A stretch of DNA of 29,313 nt from an uncultured Bacteroidales bacterium (GCA_900547755.1 URIC01000030.1:1-29313), one strand, 5' to 3'. Positions 7,532-16,771 are shown, counted from the stretch's first letter. The notes: generated by a model from the sequence alone, not told the origin. Program-made: numbers and translations.

Positions 7532-8551
7532 CTATTTGAGCCAGCCGGCGGACTTGTACCAGTCTATCGTCTTGCCGACACCCTGTTCCAGCTTGGTGCC
7601 GGGATTGAATCCGAAGTCGCGGCGGGCAGCCGAGATGTCGGTCTTCCAGTTGCGCTGTTTCATTATCCGGTATTTGTCCGGGTTCAGGGTCATGGTCTTA
7701 TTGCGGCAGCGGCCTATGAAGCCGCTGACGGCGCACACGCATTTGAGGACCCACAGGGGAGCTATAATCGGTATTACCGTTTTCTTGTTCAGCTTGCGGG
7801 CCGAGATGGCGCGGAACTCCTTCTGGGAGTAGGCGCGGTCTTCCGAGATAATGTATTTGCGGCCGGCGGGGGCATGGTCCAGGGCATCGTAAACTGCGCG
7901 GGCCAGGTCCTCTACATATATGAATGTCAGCATCTGGCGGCGGTATCCTACCGAGAAGTCGAAGCCGGCGGCTATGCTTTTGAACATCAGGAAGTAGTCG
8001 CGTTCATGAGGGCCGTAGATGCCGGTGCAGCGGAAAATGATGTATGGCACACCGCTCAGTTCAAGCGCGGTCTCCGCCTTCAGTTTGGAGGTGCCGTAGC
8101 GCGTATTCGGGCGCGGCAGCGAGTCGGCGCCGAAGGGTGTGTAGCCTTTCTCGTCGCCCGGGCCCATAACGGAAAGGGAACTCATGTAAAGCAGCTTCCC
8201 TGGCACCATGCCGGACTGTTTCAGCGCCTCGGTAAAGGCGACGAGGTAGTCGTGGTTTATGCGGGAGAAGTCCATGAAGTTCAGGGCCTTTGTAGCGCCG
8301 AGGTTGTAGACTATATAGTCCCATTTTTCCCCGTCAGGCAGAGCCTGACGCAGTGCGGGGACCAGTGAATCCGGCTCGTCGAAGTCCAGGGTGAGAAAAC
8401 GGATTGCCGGGTCGGACAGGAAACGCCTGGAAGTGGTTTCGCGCACTCCGGCCCATACCTCGAAGCCCCGGCGCAGACCTTCGGCCACGATGAATCCGCC
8501 GGTGAATCCGCCGGCGCCAACTACCAATACTCTTTTTTTGTCCTGGCTCAT
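7532..8551 (-). CDS. NAD-dependent epimerase/dehydratase (extended SDR)
   Basis: An extended short-chain dehydrogenase/reductase of 339 residues, likely acting on a nucleotide-sugar or similar carbohydrate/lipid substrate in the cytoplasm. The Rossmann glycine motif is GAGGFTG (12-18), an acidic patch TLDFDEPDSL follows the third strand, NLGATKA (83-89) is the NNAG-equivalent, the SSLSVMG strand (124-130) carries the catalytic serine region, and Y152-x3-K156 (YGTSK) is the catalytic pair. RCTGIYGPHE (174-183) is the usual substrate-loop segment. The C-terminal part (about 215-339) is the smaller substrate domain. It lies 40 bp after the deacetylase and 37 bp before the DUF4271 gene. The exact substrate is not evident. 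Confidence 0.9.
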   Translation of the reverse strand: MSQDKKRVLVVGAGGFTGGFIVAEGLRRGFEVWAGVRETTSRRFLSDPAIRFLTLDFDEPDSLVPALRQALPDGEKWDYIVYNLGATKALNFMDFSRINHDYLVAFTEALKQSGMVPGKLLYMSSLSVMGPGDEKGYTPFGADSLPRPNTRYGTSKLKAETALELSGVPYIIFRCTGIYGPHERDYFLMFKSIAAGFDFSVGYRRQMLTFIYVEDLARAVYDALDHAPAGRKYIISEDRAYSQKEFRAISARKLNKKTVIPIIAPLWVLKCVCAVSGFIGRCRNKTMTLNPDKYRIMKQRNWKTDISAARRDFGFNPGTKLEQGVGKTIDWYKSAGWLK

Positions 8552-8591
8552 AGTTCAGTTGTCTGTGTTCAGGGTGTGTGGGGACACACCT

Positions 8592-9224
8592 TCAGATAGT
8601 TTTGAAAATATACCCTTCCTGCAAAAGCCATTCCAGGACTGCGGGGAGCGCCTCGCGGGTGCGGGGCATACTCTTCACCGAGTCGTGGAACACCACAATC
8701 GCGCCGGGGCGTGCGTAGCGTTTCACTATGTCCACGACCTGCGGGGCGGCGAGCCGCCGGGAATAGTCGCGGCTCACCAGGTCATACATCACCAGGCGGT
8801 AATGCCGGCGCAGTGCCCGTGCCTGTCTCGGTCTCAGCCATCCGTGGGGCGGACGGAACAGGGGTATTTCCTGCCCGGGCGCTGTGCCGATGTAGGTCTG
8901 TGCCTCGGCCACATCGCGCAGGTAAGTGCGGGAGGTCACCTTCTCTCCCTGCAGGTGGTGCATCGTATGGTTGCCCAGGCGGTGTCCCCGGCGGCGCACC
9001 TCGTCCACCAGGCCGGGGTAGCGGCGGGCATTGTCGCCGACCATAAAGAACGTGGCCTTGATGTCGAAACGGTCCAGGGTATCGAGTACCCAGGGAGTGG
9101 CCTGCGGCACCGGTCCGTCGTCGAAAGTCAGATATATGTCCCGTCCCTCCGGGCCGGGTGGCATCCGGAAAATGCCACCCGGCACCAGGCAGCGGAACAG
9201 CCGTGGAGGACGTTCTATCAGCAT
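8592..9224 (-). CDS. Polysaccharide deacetylase (NodB homology, carbohydrate esterase 4)
   Basis: The 210-residue protein is essentially a bare NodB domain, which removes N- or O-acetyl groups from glycans such as peptidoglycan using a metal ion. Five family motifs are present: TFDDGP (33-38) with the catalytic base and metal aspartate, NHTMHH (85-90) with metal-binding histidines, RPPHG (124-128), YDLVSRDYS (147-155) and VVFHDS (177-182) with the catalytic histidine. No signal peptide or N-terminal anchor is visible, unusual for an enzyme acting on wall glycan, so it may act on a cytoplasmic precursor or leave by another route. It starts 8 bp after the DUF2723 gene stop, in the same operon. 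Confidence 0.92.
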   Translation of the reverse strand: MLIERPPRLFRCLVPGGIFRMPPGPEGRDIYLTFDDGPVPQATPWVLDTLDRFDIKATFFMVGDNARRYPGLVDEVRRRGHRLGNHTMHHLQGEKVTSRTYLRDVAEAQTYIGTAPGQEIPLFRPPHGWLRPRQARALRRHYRLVMYDLVSRDYSRRLAAPQVVDIVKRYARPGAIVVFHDSVKSMPRTREALPAVLEWLLQEGYIFKTI

Positions 9225-9232
9225 CGGTCTCT

Positions 9233-12200
9233 TTACATTCCGTCTCCCATGCTTTCGGGATGCTCGGCCATATACTTGTCGTACATGGACTTGCTGCGGT
9301 CAAGGTCAATGGACTCGAACACCTCGTATTGGCTTAGCATCTCGTCTGTGCCTCCCAGCTGCTGGAAGTTGAGAAGCGCCATCACGAAGATGGAGTCTAT
9401 CATTCTCTCTTCCTCGGAGGCAGCGGCATACTCTGCGGGAGAGAGCGACTGCATATTGTTCACTATTTCGGCCATGCGGGCCAGTTCGTCGGCGTAGCTC
9501 TGCAGGTCGTATGCGCCTTGGGCGGCATCTTCGCCGGCGAGGCTTGCGGAGCCGTCCTGGGCGTTGTACTCACGCAGGCGGGCGGCAAGGGCGCCGGAGA
9601 TGCCGGCTTTCTTGAGCGCCGCTTCCGTGCGTGCCGTCAGCTTGATGCCGTCGGCTATGTCGGAGGGACACGCAGCGGTATCCATGCCGTTGTCCAGCGC
9701 GTAGCTATATATGTTGTACAGCTTGACGAGTTCGTAGTAGGTGAACAGCATCAGGGAGTTCTCGGTGGTGGTCTGTGCCCTGAGGGCCAGAGACACCTTG
9801 CCGGTCTGGGGATTGGTGGATTTGGAGATGCCGAAATCTTCAGCCAGCATATTGGCGTATCTCACATTCTGGGCATAGCGGGTCATGGCGTCTGAGAATA
9901 CCTTGAGTCCTTTCTCTATCAGAGCTTTGTCCTTCAGGTATTCGCCCAGGGTGCAATAGGTGGTGCCTAATGTGTAGACATCGGAGAAGCCCAGGGGCTT
10001 CACAGGTCCTGACAGGCGACGCTCGAAGAGGGTCAGCACCTTCCTGGCGGTGTCGAACTTGCGGGATGCCTGCGGAGTGAGCTTGCCGTCGGCCATGAGC
10101 AGGGTGCCCTCTAAGGTCAGCTGCTTGACCAGGTCAAGTACCGACATACGGGTGGCGGAGAGCATACGGCCCGCCGTCTCGTCGAAATAGGGCGGATTCT
10201 CATAGTTGTCGGCACCTCCCCACAGGTACTTGTTCACGATGCCGTAGGTTATATTTGTCTCGGTCTCGCCGTTGGCCTCGTAAGGCACAAGCTGGTAAGC
10301 CATGCCGGTGAAGCGGACATACGGGGAGAACTGGGAATAATTCTCGTTGCCCACGGTGCAGGCCCAATAGATGGGACGCTCCCAGCCGTTGGCGGCGTTT
10401 GTGGCTATGATGTCCAGCATCAGTGTCTGGCCCAGGCTCATGGAGTTCAGCTGCACGGGAAGCTGGGGCAACGGCTCCGTTCCCTCGGGCACGAGGCCCC
10501 TTCCGACCACTGTGGCCGAGTCTACCGGGATAAAGGTGTTGGCATGCTTTACCATCGGCTCGTTGTATGTGGTATTCACGGCGTCGGTGGAGTAGATTTC
10601 CTTGAGGGCGGTGACGAGCGGAGTGGGGGTGTTGAAGTCGGTGCCGGGGATTAGCTTGCCGTCATCGTCGTAGGTGTCGCCCAAGGCGTATACCACATCG
10701 CGTCGTCCGTAAGCGTAGTCCCGTGGCATGGCGGTGAACTTCACTGGCGCGGCCTTGTAGGTCTGCAGACGCTGCTGGTTGGCGTACCACTCGCTGGCCA
10801 GGTATGAGAGGTTGATAATCTTGACGTCCGGACGTACTCCTTCCACCTCCTGGGCATACCAGAGGGGGAATGTGTCGTTGTCGCCGTTACAGAAGATTAT
10901 TGCGTCGGGCTCAAGCGAGTTGAGGTAGTTTATGGCATAGTCGCGGGCGGCGTAGCGGCCTGAGCGGTCATGGTCGTCCCAAGTCTGGGACACCATCTGC
11001 AAAGGCACCGCCAGGCCTATGGCGGCGGCCACGACGGCAAATGCCAGCCTGGCCTTTGCGGAAACGGCGTGTTCCTCCGGAACAGCACCCTCGACATTGC
11101 CGGCAGCGGCATCCTCGGTGGCCGCGCCGGCGGCACGCCTACGGGCCATGGTCAGTAAGAACTGACGTATGGCGGCCACACCCATGCCTATCCAGATAGC
11201 GTATGCGTAGAATGAGCCGGCAAAGGCATAGTCTCGTTCACGTGGCTGAAGCGGTGTCTGGTTCAGGTACAGCACGATGGCTATACCGGTCATGAAGAAC
11301 AGGAAGAACACTACCCAGAACTGTTCGATACCGCGCTTGCCCCGGAAGGCCTGCCAGAGCAGACCGAAGATGCCCAGCAGCAGCGGCAGCATATAGAACA
11401 CGTTGTGGCCCTTGTTGTCCTTGCCGTATTCGTCCGGCAGCAGGCTCTGGTCTCCCAGGCGCGAGTCGTCGATGAATGGGATGCCGGAAATCCAGTTGCC
11501 GGCGTCCAGCTCCCCGTACTGGTTGTTGATGTCGTTCTGACGCCCTGCGAAGTTCCACAGGAAGTAGCGCCAGTACATATGGTTGAGCTGGTAATTGAAG
11601 AAGAAAGCGAGGTTCTGCTTGAACGTGGGCTTCAGAGCGGTGACGCGGTTGTGGTAGGGCACACCCACTGCGTTCAGGTCGTAATCGGTGCCGGCGCTGT
11701 TGAGGGCGTAGTCGGTCTCCAGCAAGGGTGTCTCCTCGCCTGTGACGGCGTCGATGGAGGATATTTCAACCCGCTCGGCTTCCTCCTCCAGACCGGGCAC
11801 CCAGAGGCTGTAGGCAGCCTGGTGCGAGGGTATGGAGCTGTGTATGCGTGGCAGCAGGATATTCAGCTCCGGATTCATTACCGGCTTGGCCTCATAGTCA
11901 TATAGGGCGTAGAAATCCGTGCCTCTGGAGTCGAGGGTCTCAAGGTCCTGACGCTCGGATGCGGAAATATGGCTCGTCACCTCGGGACGGGCCTTGGCCA
12001 CACCCTTGGAACGCAATGCCTTGCCGGTATTTATAATCGGATTCTTCTGCTGTTCGGTGGTGCCATGCTCGCTGGTGTAGGTAGTGGTCTCCATCTGCGG
12101 CTGGCTCTGGAACGTGTAGCCATACAGCAGGGGCACCTCGCCGTACTGTTCGCGGTTCAGATAAGAGGAGAGGGCGAACACATTGTCCGGTGTGTTCTGG

Positions 12201-13318
12201 TTCATGGGGGTCATGGCGTTGGAGCGTATCAGGATTAGGGCGTAAGAGCTGTAGCCCACGAAGATTACGGCTATACTCCACATGGCTATGTTGAGCCAGC
12301 GCACAGGCAGCCGTTTGCGGAAGGTGTAGAACAGCACTGTGGCCAGCGCTGCCAGCAGGATTATGCCCAGCCATACGCCGGAGCCTATGAAGAGCATGCC
12401 GCTCATCAGCACGGCCAGCAGGAAGGAAATGCGGATTCGCCTGGCTGACCGTTGGACGTACAGCTCCCGCAAGGCCCATGCCAGTGCGCCGACGGTGATG
12501 ACGGTGTATGCTATCAGACCCGAGTTGAAGGGGAGGCCAAGGGTGTTGACCGCGAATACCTCGAACCATCCGGCCACCTCTATGAAGCCCGGCACGAGGC
12601 CGTATAGTACCAGCACGATTATGGCGAAGCCTATAAGCAGTGCCAGCAGGCTCTTTTTGACATTCATGTCGTCTATCTTGCGGTAAGCGTATACCAGCAC
12701 TATGGCCGGGATACACAGCAGATTGAGGAGGTGGACGGCGATGGAAATGCCTATGATGTAGGCTATCAGTATCAGGTAACGGTCGGAGTGAGGAAGGTCC
12801 GCCCTGTTCTCCCATTTGAGTATCAGCCAGAATACCAGGGCGGTGCAGAAGCTGGAGAAAGCGTAGACCTCGCCCTCCACGGCGGAGAACCAGAAAGTGT
12901 CGCTCCAGGCGTATGCCAGGGCGCCGCACACACCGCTGCCCATTATCGTGATGTACTGGGGTATGGAGAGTTCGGCGGCATTGTCGTGTACTGTAAGACG
13001 GCGCACCAGGTGTGTCACCGTCCAGAACAGCAACAGGATTGTCAGAGCCGACAGAAGTCCGCTCATGGCATTAACCATCACGGCCACGAGGGAGCTGTCT
13101 CCGAAAGCGAAATTGGAGAAGAACCGGGCTGTGAGCATGAATATCGGGTTGCCAGGCGGGTGGCCTATTTCAAGCTTGTCGGCCTGGATTATAAACTCGC
13201 CGCAATCCCAGTAGGAGGCGGTAGGCTCAAGGGTCAGCCAATATGTGATGAGGGCGATTACGAAGATGCCCCATCCGGTGATATTGTTGACCAGGTTGTA
13301 TTTACGTGTAAAAATCAT
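9233..13318 (-). CDS. DUF2723 (TMEM260-like) multi-pass membrane glycosyltransferase-type protein
   Basis: A very large membrane protein (1361 residues from the chosen start). The N-terminus has the DUF2723 hallmark: NNITGWG (11-17), then EPTASYWDCGEFI (31-43), with the acidic pair D38/E41 in the first outer loop as in GT-C enzymes, and LEIGHPPGNPIFML (49-62). About ten helices fill the first 400 residues, a second helix group follows at about 640-810, and the C-terminal third (from about 880) is soluble and helix-rich. The related eukaryotic TMEM260 is an O-mannosyltransferase, so a lipid-sugar-dependent glycosyltransferase role at the inner membrane is likely but inferred. An in-frame ATG 39 bp upstream (13357) is rejected because a TAACTTTG promoter box overlaps it. 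It heads the operon with the deacetylase, epimerase, DUF4271 and hemD genes. Confidence 0.9.
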   Translation of the reverse strand: MIFTRKYNLVNNITGWGIFVIALITYWLTLEPTASYWDCGEFIIQADKLEIGHPPGNPIFMLTARFFSNFAFGDSSLVAVMVNAMSGLLSALTILLLFWTVTHLVRRLTVHDNAAELSIPQYITIMGSGVCGALAYAWSDTFWFSAVEGEVYAFSSFCTALVFWLILKWENRADLPHSDRYLILIAYIIGISIAVHLLNLLCIPAIVLVYAYRKIDDMNVKKSLLALLIGFAIIVLVLYGLVPGFIEVAGWFEVFAVNTLGLPFNSGLIAYTVITVGALAWALRELYVQRSARRIRISFLLAVLMSGMLFIGSGVWLGIILLAALATVLFYTFRKRLPVRWLNIAMWSIAVIFVGYSSYALILIRSNAMTPMNQNTPDNVFALSSYLNREQYGEVPLLYGYTFQSQPQMETTTYTSEHGTTEQQKNPIINTGKALRSKGVAKARPEVTSHISASERQDLETLDSRGTDFYALYDYEAKPVMNPELNILLPRIHSSIPSHQAAYSLWVPGLEEEAERVEISSIDAVTGEETPLLETDYALNSAGTDYDLNAVGVPYHNRVTALKPTFKQNLAFFFNYQLNHMYWRYFLWNFAGRQNDINNQYGELDAGNWISGIPFIDDSRLGDQSLLPDEYGKDNKGHNVFYMLPLLLGIFGLLWQAFRGKRGIEQFWVVFFLFFMTGIAIVLYLNQTPLQPRERDYAFAGSFYAYAIWIGMGVAAIRQFLLTMARRRAAGAATEDAAAGNVEGAVPEEHAVSAKARLAFAVVAAAIGLAVPLQMVSQTWDDHDRSGRYAARDYAINYLNSLEPDAIIFCNGDNDTFPLWYAQEVEGVRPDVKIINLSYLASEWYANQQRLQTYKAAPVKFTAMPRDYAYGRRDVVYALGDTYDDDGKLIPGTDFNTPTPLVTALKEIYSTDAVNTTYNEPMVKHANTFIPVDSATVVGRGLVPEGTEPLPQLPVQLNSMSLGQTLMLDIIATNAANGWERPIYWACTVGNENYSQFSPYVRFTGMAYQLVPYEANGETETNITYGIVNKYLWGGADNYENPPYFDETAGRMLSATRMSVLDLVKQLTLEGTLLMADGKLTPQASRKFDTARKVLTLFERRLSGPVKPLGFSDVYTLGTTYCTLGEYLKDKALIEKGLKVFSDAMTRYAQNVRYANMLAEDFGISKSTNPQTGKVSLALRAQTTTENSLMLFTYYELVKLYNIYSYALDNGMDTAACPSDIADGIKLTARTEAALKKAGISGALAARLREYNAQDGSASLAGEDAAQGAYDLQSYADELARMAEIVNNMQSLSPAEYAAASEEERMIDSIFVMALLNFQQLGGTDEMLSQYEVFESIDLDRSKSMYDKYMAEHPESMGDGM

Positions 13319-13354
13319 AGCGATAAGAGACGACCAAATGGGCGCTACAAGAGG

Positions 13355-13362
13355 CAAAGTTA
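13355..13362 (-). promoter_or_regulatory. -7 promoter box of the DUF2723 operon
   Basis: Minus-strand TAACTTTG matches the TAnnTTTG consensus exactly. It would start transcription near 13348, leaving about 30 nt of leader before the ATG at 13318. The upstream ATG at 13357 falls inside the box and could not be on this transcript, which decides the start. Confidence 0.65.
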
Positions 13363-13446
13363 CAAAAAAAATCTGAAACTCATCCGTTCAGCGCGCGTGT
13401 GTACGTGTTTTTCAGTAAAAACGCCTCGTGTCTCGGAAAATTGTTG

Positions 13447-13454
13447 TAACTTTG
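13447..13454 (+). promoter_or_regulatory. -7 promoter box of the purN-rel-pgpH operon
   Basis: Plus-strand TAACTTTG, an exact TAnnTTTG match preceded by TTGTTG, 25 bp before the purN ATG. It mirrors the identical box on the other strand at 13355-13362, giving two divergent promoters within about 100 bp. No clear -33 TTG at standard spacing. Confidence 0.6.
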
Positions 13455-13479
13455 TAGAAACTATTGCCTGAACGCAGAT

Positions 13480-14526
13480 ATGAAAAATTTAGCGATTTTC
13501 GCCTCCGGCAGCGGCACGAATGCCGAGAACATAGCGCGCCTTTTCCACCAGGGCAACAAAATCCGGGTGGCCGTGGTTCTCTGCAACCGTAAGAACGCCG
13601 GAGTCTTCCAGCGTATGGAAAAGCTCGGGGTGCCCTGCCGGTATGTGCCCTCCTCCGTCTGGGACAATGACCCGCAGCAGATTCTGGACATACTCGGACC
13701 CTACGACATAGACCTTGTGGCGCTGGCCGGATTCATGCGCACCGTGCGTCCCGAGATAGTGGCTGCCTACCGGGACCGAATCGTCAATATACACCCCTCC
13801 TTGCTTCCGGCCTACGGAGGCAAGGGGATGTACGGACACCATGTGCACGAGGCGGTGATAGCCGCCGGCGAAAAGAAGAGCGGCGTCACCGTCCACTACG
13901 TCACCGACGGCATTGACCAGGGCCGTATAGTGATGCAGCAGAGCGTGGACATCACACCGGAGGATACTCCCGAGACCCTGGAGGCTAAAATACACCCTGT
14001 GGAATATTCGCTCTATCCGCGTGCCATCGTGGCGGCCCTCGCCGAACAGGACAGGCAGAACACAGAGGTCGCCTCGGACGGAGAGCCGCAGAAGCCGCAG
14101 AATGTCTACAACGCATGGGCAGAGAAACTGCACTTGAAATACGACGAGCAGGAGGCCGCCCGCCGCAAATCCGAAGTGGAGGAACAGGCCCGCCGGCATC
14201 AGGCCCCGCCTCAGGTGCCTCCCGCCGTGCCGGGCGCAGGCAGACCGCTCCCGCAGGTACCGCAGCCCTCCGTCCCTTTGGCCAAGGACTTGCCGAAAAG
14301 TTATATGTGGGCGTCTATCCTCGTCACCATCCTGTGTTGCACGATGCTCGGCATTGTGGCGGTGTTTTATTCCGCGACTGTGAGCAGTCGTCTTAACGCG
14401 GGCGACATCGAAGGGGCGCGCCGCGCCTCCGTCCGCGCCGAAGGCTGGATTATAGCGGCCTTCGTGCTGGGTCTCCTTTCCGCCACGCTATGGTTCCCCG
14501 TAACGATAATTTCATCACTCATCTGA
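13480..14526 (+). CDS. purN: Phosphoribosylglycinamide formyltransferase fused to a C-terminal CD225/dispanin membrane domain
   Basis: Residues 1-190 are a complete PurN, which transfers a formyl group from 10-formyl-THF to GAR in purine synthesis: FASGSGTNAENI (7-18) is the phosphate-binding start, ALAGFMR (81-87) and NIHPSLLP (103-110) carry catalytic N103 and H105, and VTDGIDQG (141-148) carries D143. Standard PurN stops near here. The same frame continues through a charged and Pro-rich linker (about 200-272) into a domain at 273-348 with two helices: SYMWASILVTILCC (274-287), GIVAVFYSATV (291-301), then AGDIEGARRAS (307-317) and a second helix. The CC pair and the GDxEgArraS loop match the CD225 (interferon-induced transmembrane/dispanin) family. 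This would anchor the enzyme to the membrane. The rel gene begins 4 bp after the stop. The PurN part is certain; the CD225 assignment is strong by motif. Confidence 0.9.
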   Translation: MKNLAIFASGSGTNAENIARLFHQGNKIRVAVVLCNRKNAGVFQRMEKLGVPCRYVPSSVWDNDPQQILDILGPYDIDLVALAGFMRTVRPEIVAAYRDRIVNIHPSLLPAYGGKGMYGHHVHEAVIAAGEKKSGVTVHYVTDGIDQGRIVMQQSVDITPEDTPETLEAKIHPVEYSLYPRAIVAALAEQDRQNTEVASDGEPQKPQNVYNAWAEKLHLKYDEQEAARRKSEVEEQARRHQAPPQVPPAVPGAGRPLPQVPQPSVPLAKDLPKSYMWASILVTILCCTMLGIVAVFYSATVSSRLNAGDIEGARRASVRAEGWIIAAFVLGLLSATLWFPVTIISSLI

Positions 14527-14530
14527 CAAT

Positions 14531-16756
14531 ATGACCGCCCGCTCCCCTGAAGAAGAAGACAAGATGATAGAACAGGCATATGCCGAAGTGCTTGACCTGT
14601 ATCTGCACAGCCATCATCGTAAGAAGGTGGAGCTGATAGACCGCGCCTTCCATTTTGCCAAAGAGGCGCACCGGGGGGTGCGTCGCCGCAGCGGCGAACC
14701 ATATATAATGCACCCCATTGCCGTGGCCCGCATAGTAATCGGCGAACTGGGTCTCGGTTCCACCTCTATCTGCGCCGCCCTTCTGCATGACGTGGTGGAG
14801 GACACCGACTATACCCGCGAGGACATAAAGAATGCTTTCGGGCCCAAGATTGCCTCTATCGTGGAGGGGCTGACCAAGATTTCCGGCGGCATCTTCGGCA
14901 CCAATGCCTCCATGCAGGCCGAGAACTTCCGTAAGCTCCTTCTCTCGATGAGTACGGATGTCCGGGTAGTGCTTATCAAGATGGCCGACCGTCTGCACAA
15001 TATGCGTACCCTCGGAGCCATGCGCCACGAGAAGCAGCTCAAGATTGCCGGCGAGACCCTTTACGTCTACGCCCCATTGGCCCACCGCCTCGGCCTGTTC
15101 AAGATGAAGGAGGAGTTCGAGGACCTCGCTTTCCGTTTTGAACACCCTGAAAAATACGCGGAGATAATGAGTCTCGTTTCCGACAGCGCGGAGCAGCGCG
15201 AGCTTATCGTGGACCAGTTCGTGGCCCCTGTGCGTGCCAAGCTGGATGCCGCCGGCTTCAAGTATACCATCAAGGCCAGGGTCAAGAGCGCCTACAGCAT
15301 ATATCGCAAAATGGAGGCCAAGAAAGTCGGTTTCGAGGATATATATGACATATACGCCGTGCGTGTGGTCTTCGAGAACGAGGATGACGCGCGCGAGGCT
15401 ATACGCTGCTGGCAGATTTACACCTTTTTTACCGAAGGACACCGGGTGCATCCCGACCGCCTGCGCGACTGGATTACGACCCCGAAGGCCAACGGTTACC
15501 GCGCCCTGCACCTCACCGTGATGGGTCCGGACGGAAAGTGGATAGAGGTGCAGATTCGTTCCGCCAAGATGGACCGCATTGCCGAACTCGGATATGCCGC
15601 CCATTGGAAGTACAAGAACGTGGACTACGAGGAAGACTCCGAACTGGCCGTGTGGATGAACACTATCAAGGACATACTGGCGAATCCCGAGCCGGATGCC
15701 ATTGACTTCCTCGATACCATAAAACTGAACCTATTCTCCTCGGAGATTTACGTCTTTACCCCCGAGGGGGACCTCGTCACCCTTCCCAAGGGTTCCACTG
15801 TGCTGGATATGGCTTTCGCGATTCATACGCAGTTGGGCCTGCACTGCATAGCGGGCAAAATATCTCACCGTCTGGTGCCGCTGTCCCATGAACTGCAGAG
15901 TGGAGACCAGGTGGAAATAGTCACCTCCGACTCCCAGTCTCCCAGACCCGAATGGCTGGAGTATTGCCATACGGCCAAGGCACGTCACAACCTGCGCAGC
16001 GAGCTGCGCAAGGATACCGCCGCCATGACCGCCCACGGCAAGGAGATATTCGCAGCCATACTCAAGGACAACGGCCAGAGTCCCTCAGAGGGACTGATGA
16101 GCCGTGTGCTGGCTTACTACAACCTGCAGAGCGAGGAGGAGTTTTACACGATGCTCGCGTCCGACGAAATAGATGACCCGGCACAGGCCATAAAGGGAAC
16201 CGGAAAGGGACGCTTCTCACTGCTCTCCCGGCTGCTTCGAAATCCCTTCTCCTCCCGCCGCTCTTCGGCTGAAAAGGAGAACGCTCCCAAGCCTGAGCCC
16301 ATAGACCGCCGCAAAATCTATATGCTGCACCCCGAGGCCACTCCCCCCAACTTCCGCATCGAGGCCTGTTGCTCGCCGCTTCCCGGCGATGATGTGCTCG
16401 GATTTGTGGACGACGATGAGACGGTGGTGCTGCATAAGGTGGACTGTCCGCGTGCCCAGAGGCTGAAGAGCCAGTACGGCTCCCGTCTGGTGGATACCCG
16501 CTGGCACGGCACCAGTTCCAGATTCTCCGCCTCCGTCAAGGTGGACGGCATAGACCGTTCAGGCATCCTGGAAGATGTGGTGCATGAGGTGTGTACCTAT
16601 TCCCGCGTATCTCTAAAGGCCATGAACATTGACACCGCCGAGGGAATATTCCACTGCACCCTATGCCTGAACACCCCGGACGCGCATGCCATAGAGGAAC
16701 TGTGCGCACGCCTCACAGCCATTAAAGGGGTGAAGTTCGCCAAACGTATTTCCTGA
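14531..16756 (+). CDS. rel: Bifunctional-type (p)ppGpp synthetase/hydrolase, RelA/SpoT family
   Basis: A 741-residue long RSH enzyme that makes and degrades (p)ppGpp in the stringent response. The N-terminal HD hydrolase keeps its metal and catalytic residues: YIMHPIAVA (H60), LLHDVVEDT (H85-D86) and KMADRLHNMRTL (D152), so hydrolase activity is expected. The synthetase domain has YDIYAVRVVF (271-280) and EVQIR (338-342). The selector motif reads RLRD (309-312), closer to the RxKD of bifunctional SpoT/Rel than the ExDD of RelA. A TGS domain follows (about 405-465, IYVFTPEGDLVTLPKGSTV and HxLxxGDQVEI-like), then a conserved helical/Zn-finger-like region with CC-S-PLPGDD, and an ACT domain (about 665-741). 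Four bases separate it from purN and 15 from pgpH, so all three are one transcript. Confidence 0.95.
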   Translation: MTARSPEEEDKMIEQAYAEVLDLYLHSHHRKKVELIDRAFHFAKEAHRGVRRRSGEPYIMHPIAVARIVIGELGLGSTSICAALLHDVVEDTDYTREDIKNAFGPKIASIVEGLTKISGGIFGTNASMQAENFRKLLLSMSTDVRVVLIKMADRLHNMRTLGAMRHEKQLKIAGETLYVYAPLAHRLGLFKMKEEFEDLAFRFEHPEKYAEIMSLVSDSAEQRELIVDQFVAPVRAKLDAAGFKYTIKARVKSAYSIYRKMEAKKVGFEDIYDIYAVRVVFENEDDAREAIRCWQIYTFFTEGHRVHPDRLRDWITTPKANGYRALHLTVMGPDGKWIEVQIRSAKMDRIAELGYAAHWKYKNVDYEEDSELAVWMNTIKDILANPEPDAIDFLDTIKLNLFSSEIYVFTPEGDLVTLPKGSTVLDMAFAIHTQLGLHCIAGKISHRLVPLSHELQSGDQVEIVTSDSQSPRPEWLEYCHTAKARHNLRSELRKDTAAMTAHGKEIFAAILKDNGQSPSEGLMSRVLAYYNLQSEEEFYTMLASDEIDDPAQAIKGTGKGRFSLLSRLLRNPFSSRRSSAEKENAPKPEPIDRRKIYMLHPEATPPNFRIEACCSPLPGDDVLGFVDDDETVVLHKVDCPRAQRLKSQYGSRLVDTRWHGTSSRFSASVKVDGIDRSGILEDVVHEVCTYSRVSLKAMNIDTAEGIFHCTLCLNTPDAHAIEELCARLTAIKGVKFAKRIS

Positions 16757-16771
16757 CTCTCCGCATAACTT

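Noticed and set aside
13319..13357. Upstream ATG start for the DUF2723 protein
   Set aside because: It falls inside a TAACTTTG promoter box, and the 13 extra residues are not part of the family N-terminus.
13480..14526. PurN-CD225 as two genes joined by a sequencing error
   Set aside because: The frame is continuous through a long, plausible linker with no internal start context or stop remnant; an assembly error cannot be excluded without reads but nothing in the sequence suggests it.
14519..15604. Long minus-strand open frame (361 codons) opposite rel
   Set aside because: It lies entirely against the well-supported rel coding sequence and has no recognisable domain; high-GC codon bias creates such mirror frames.
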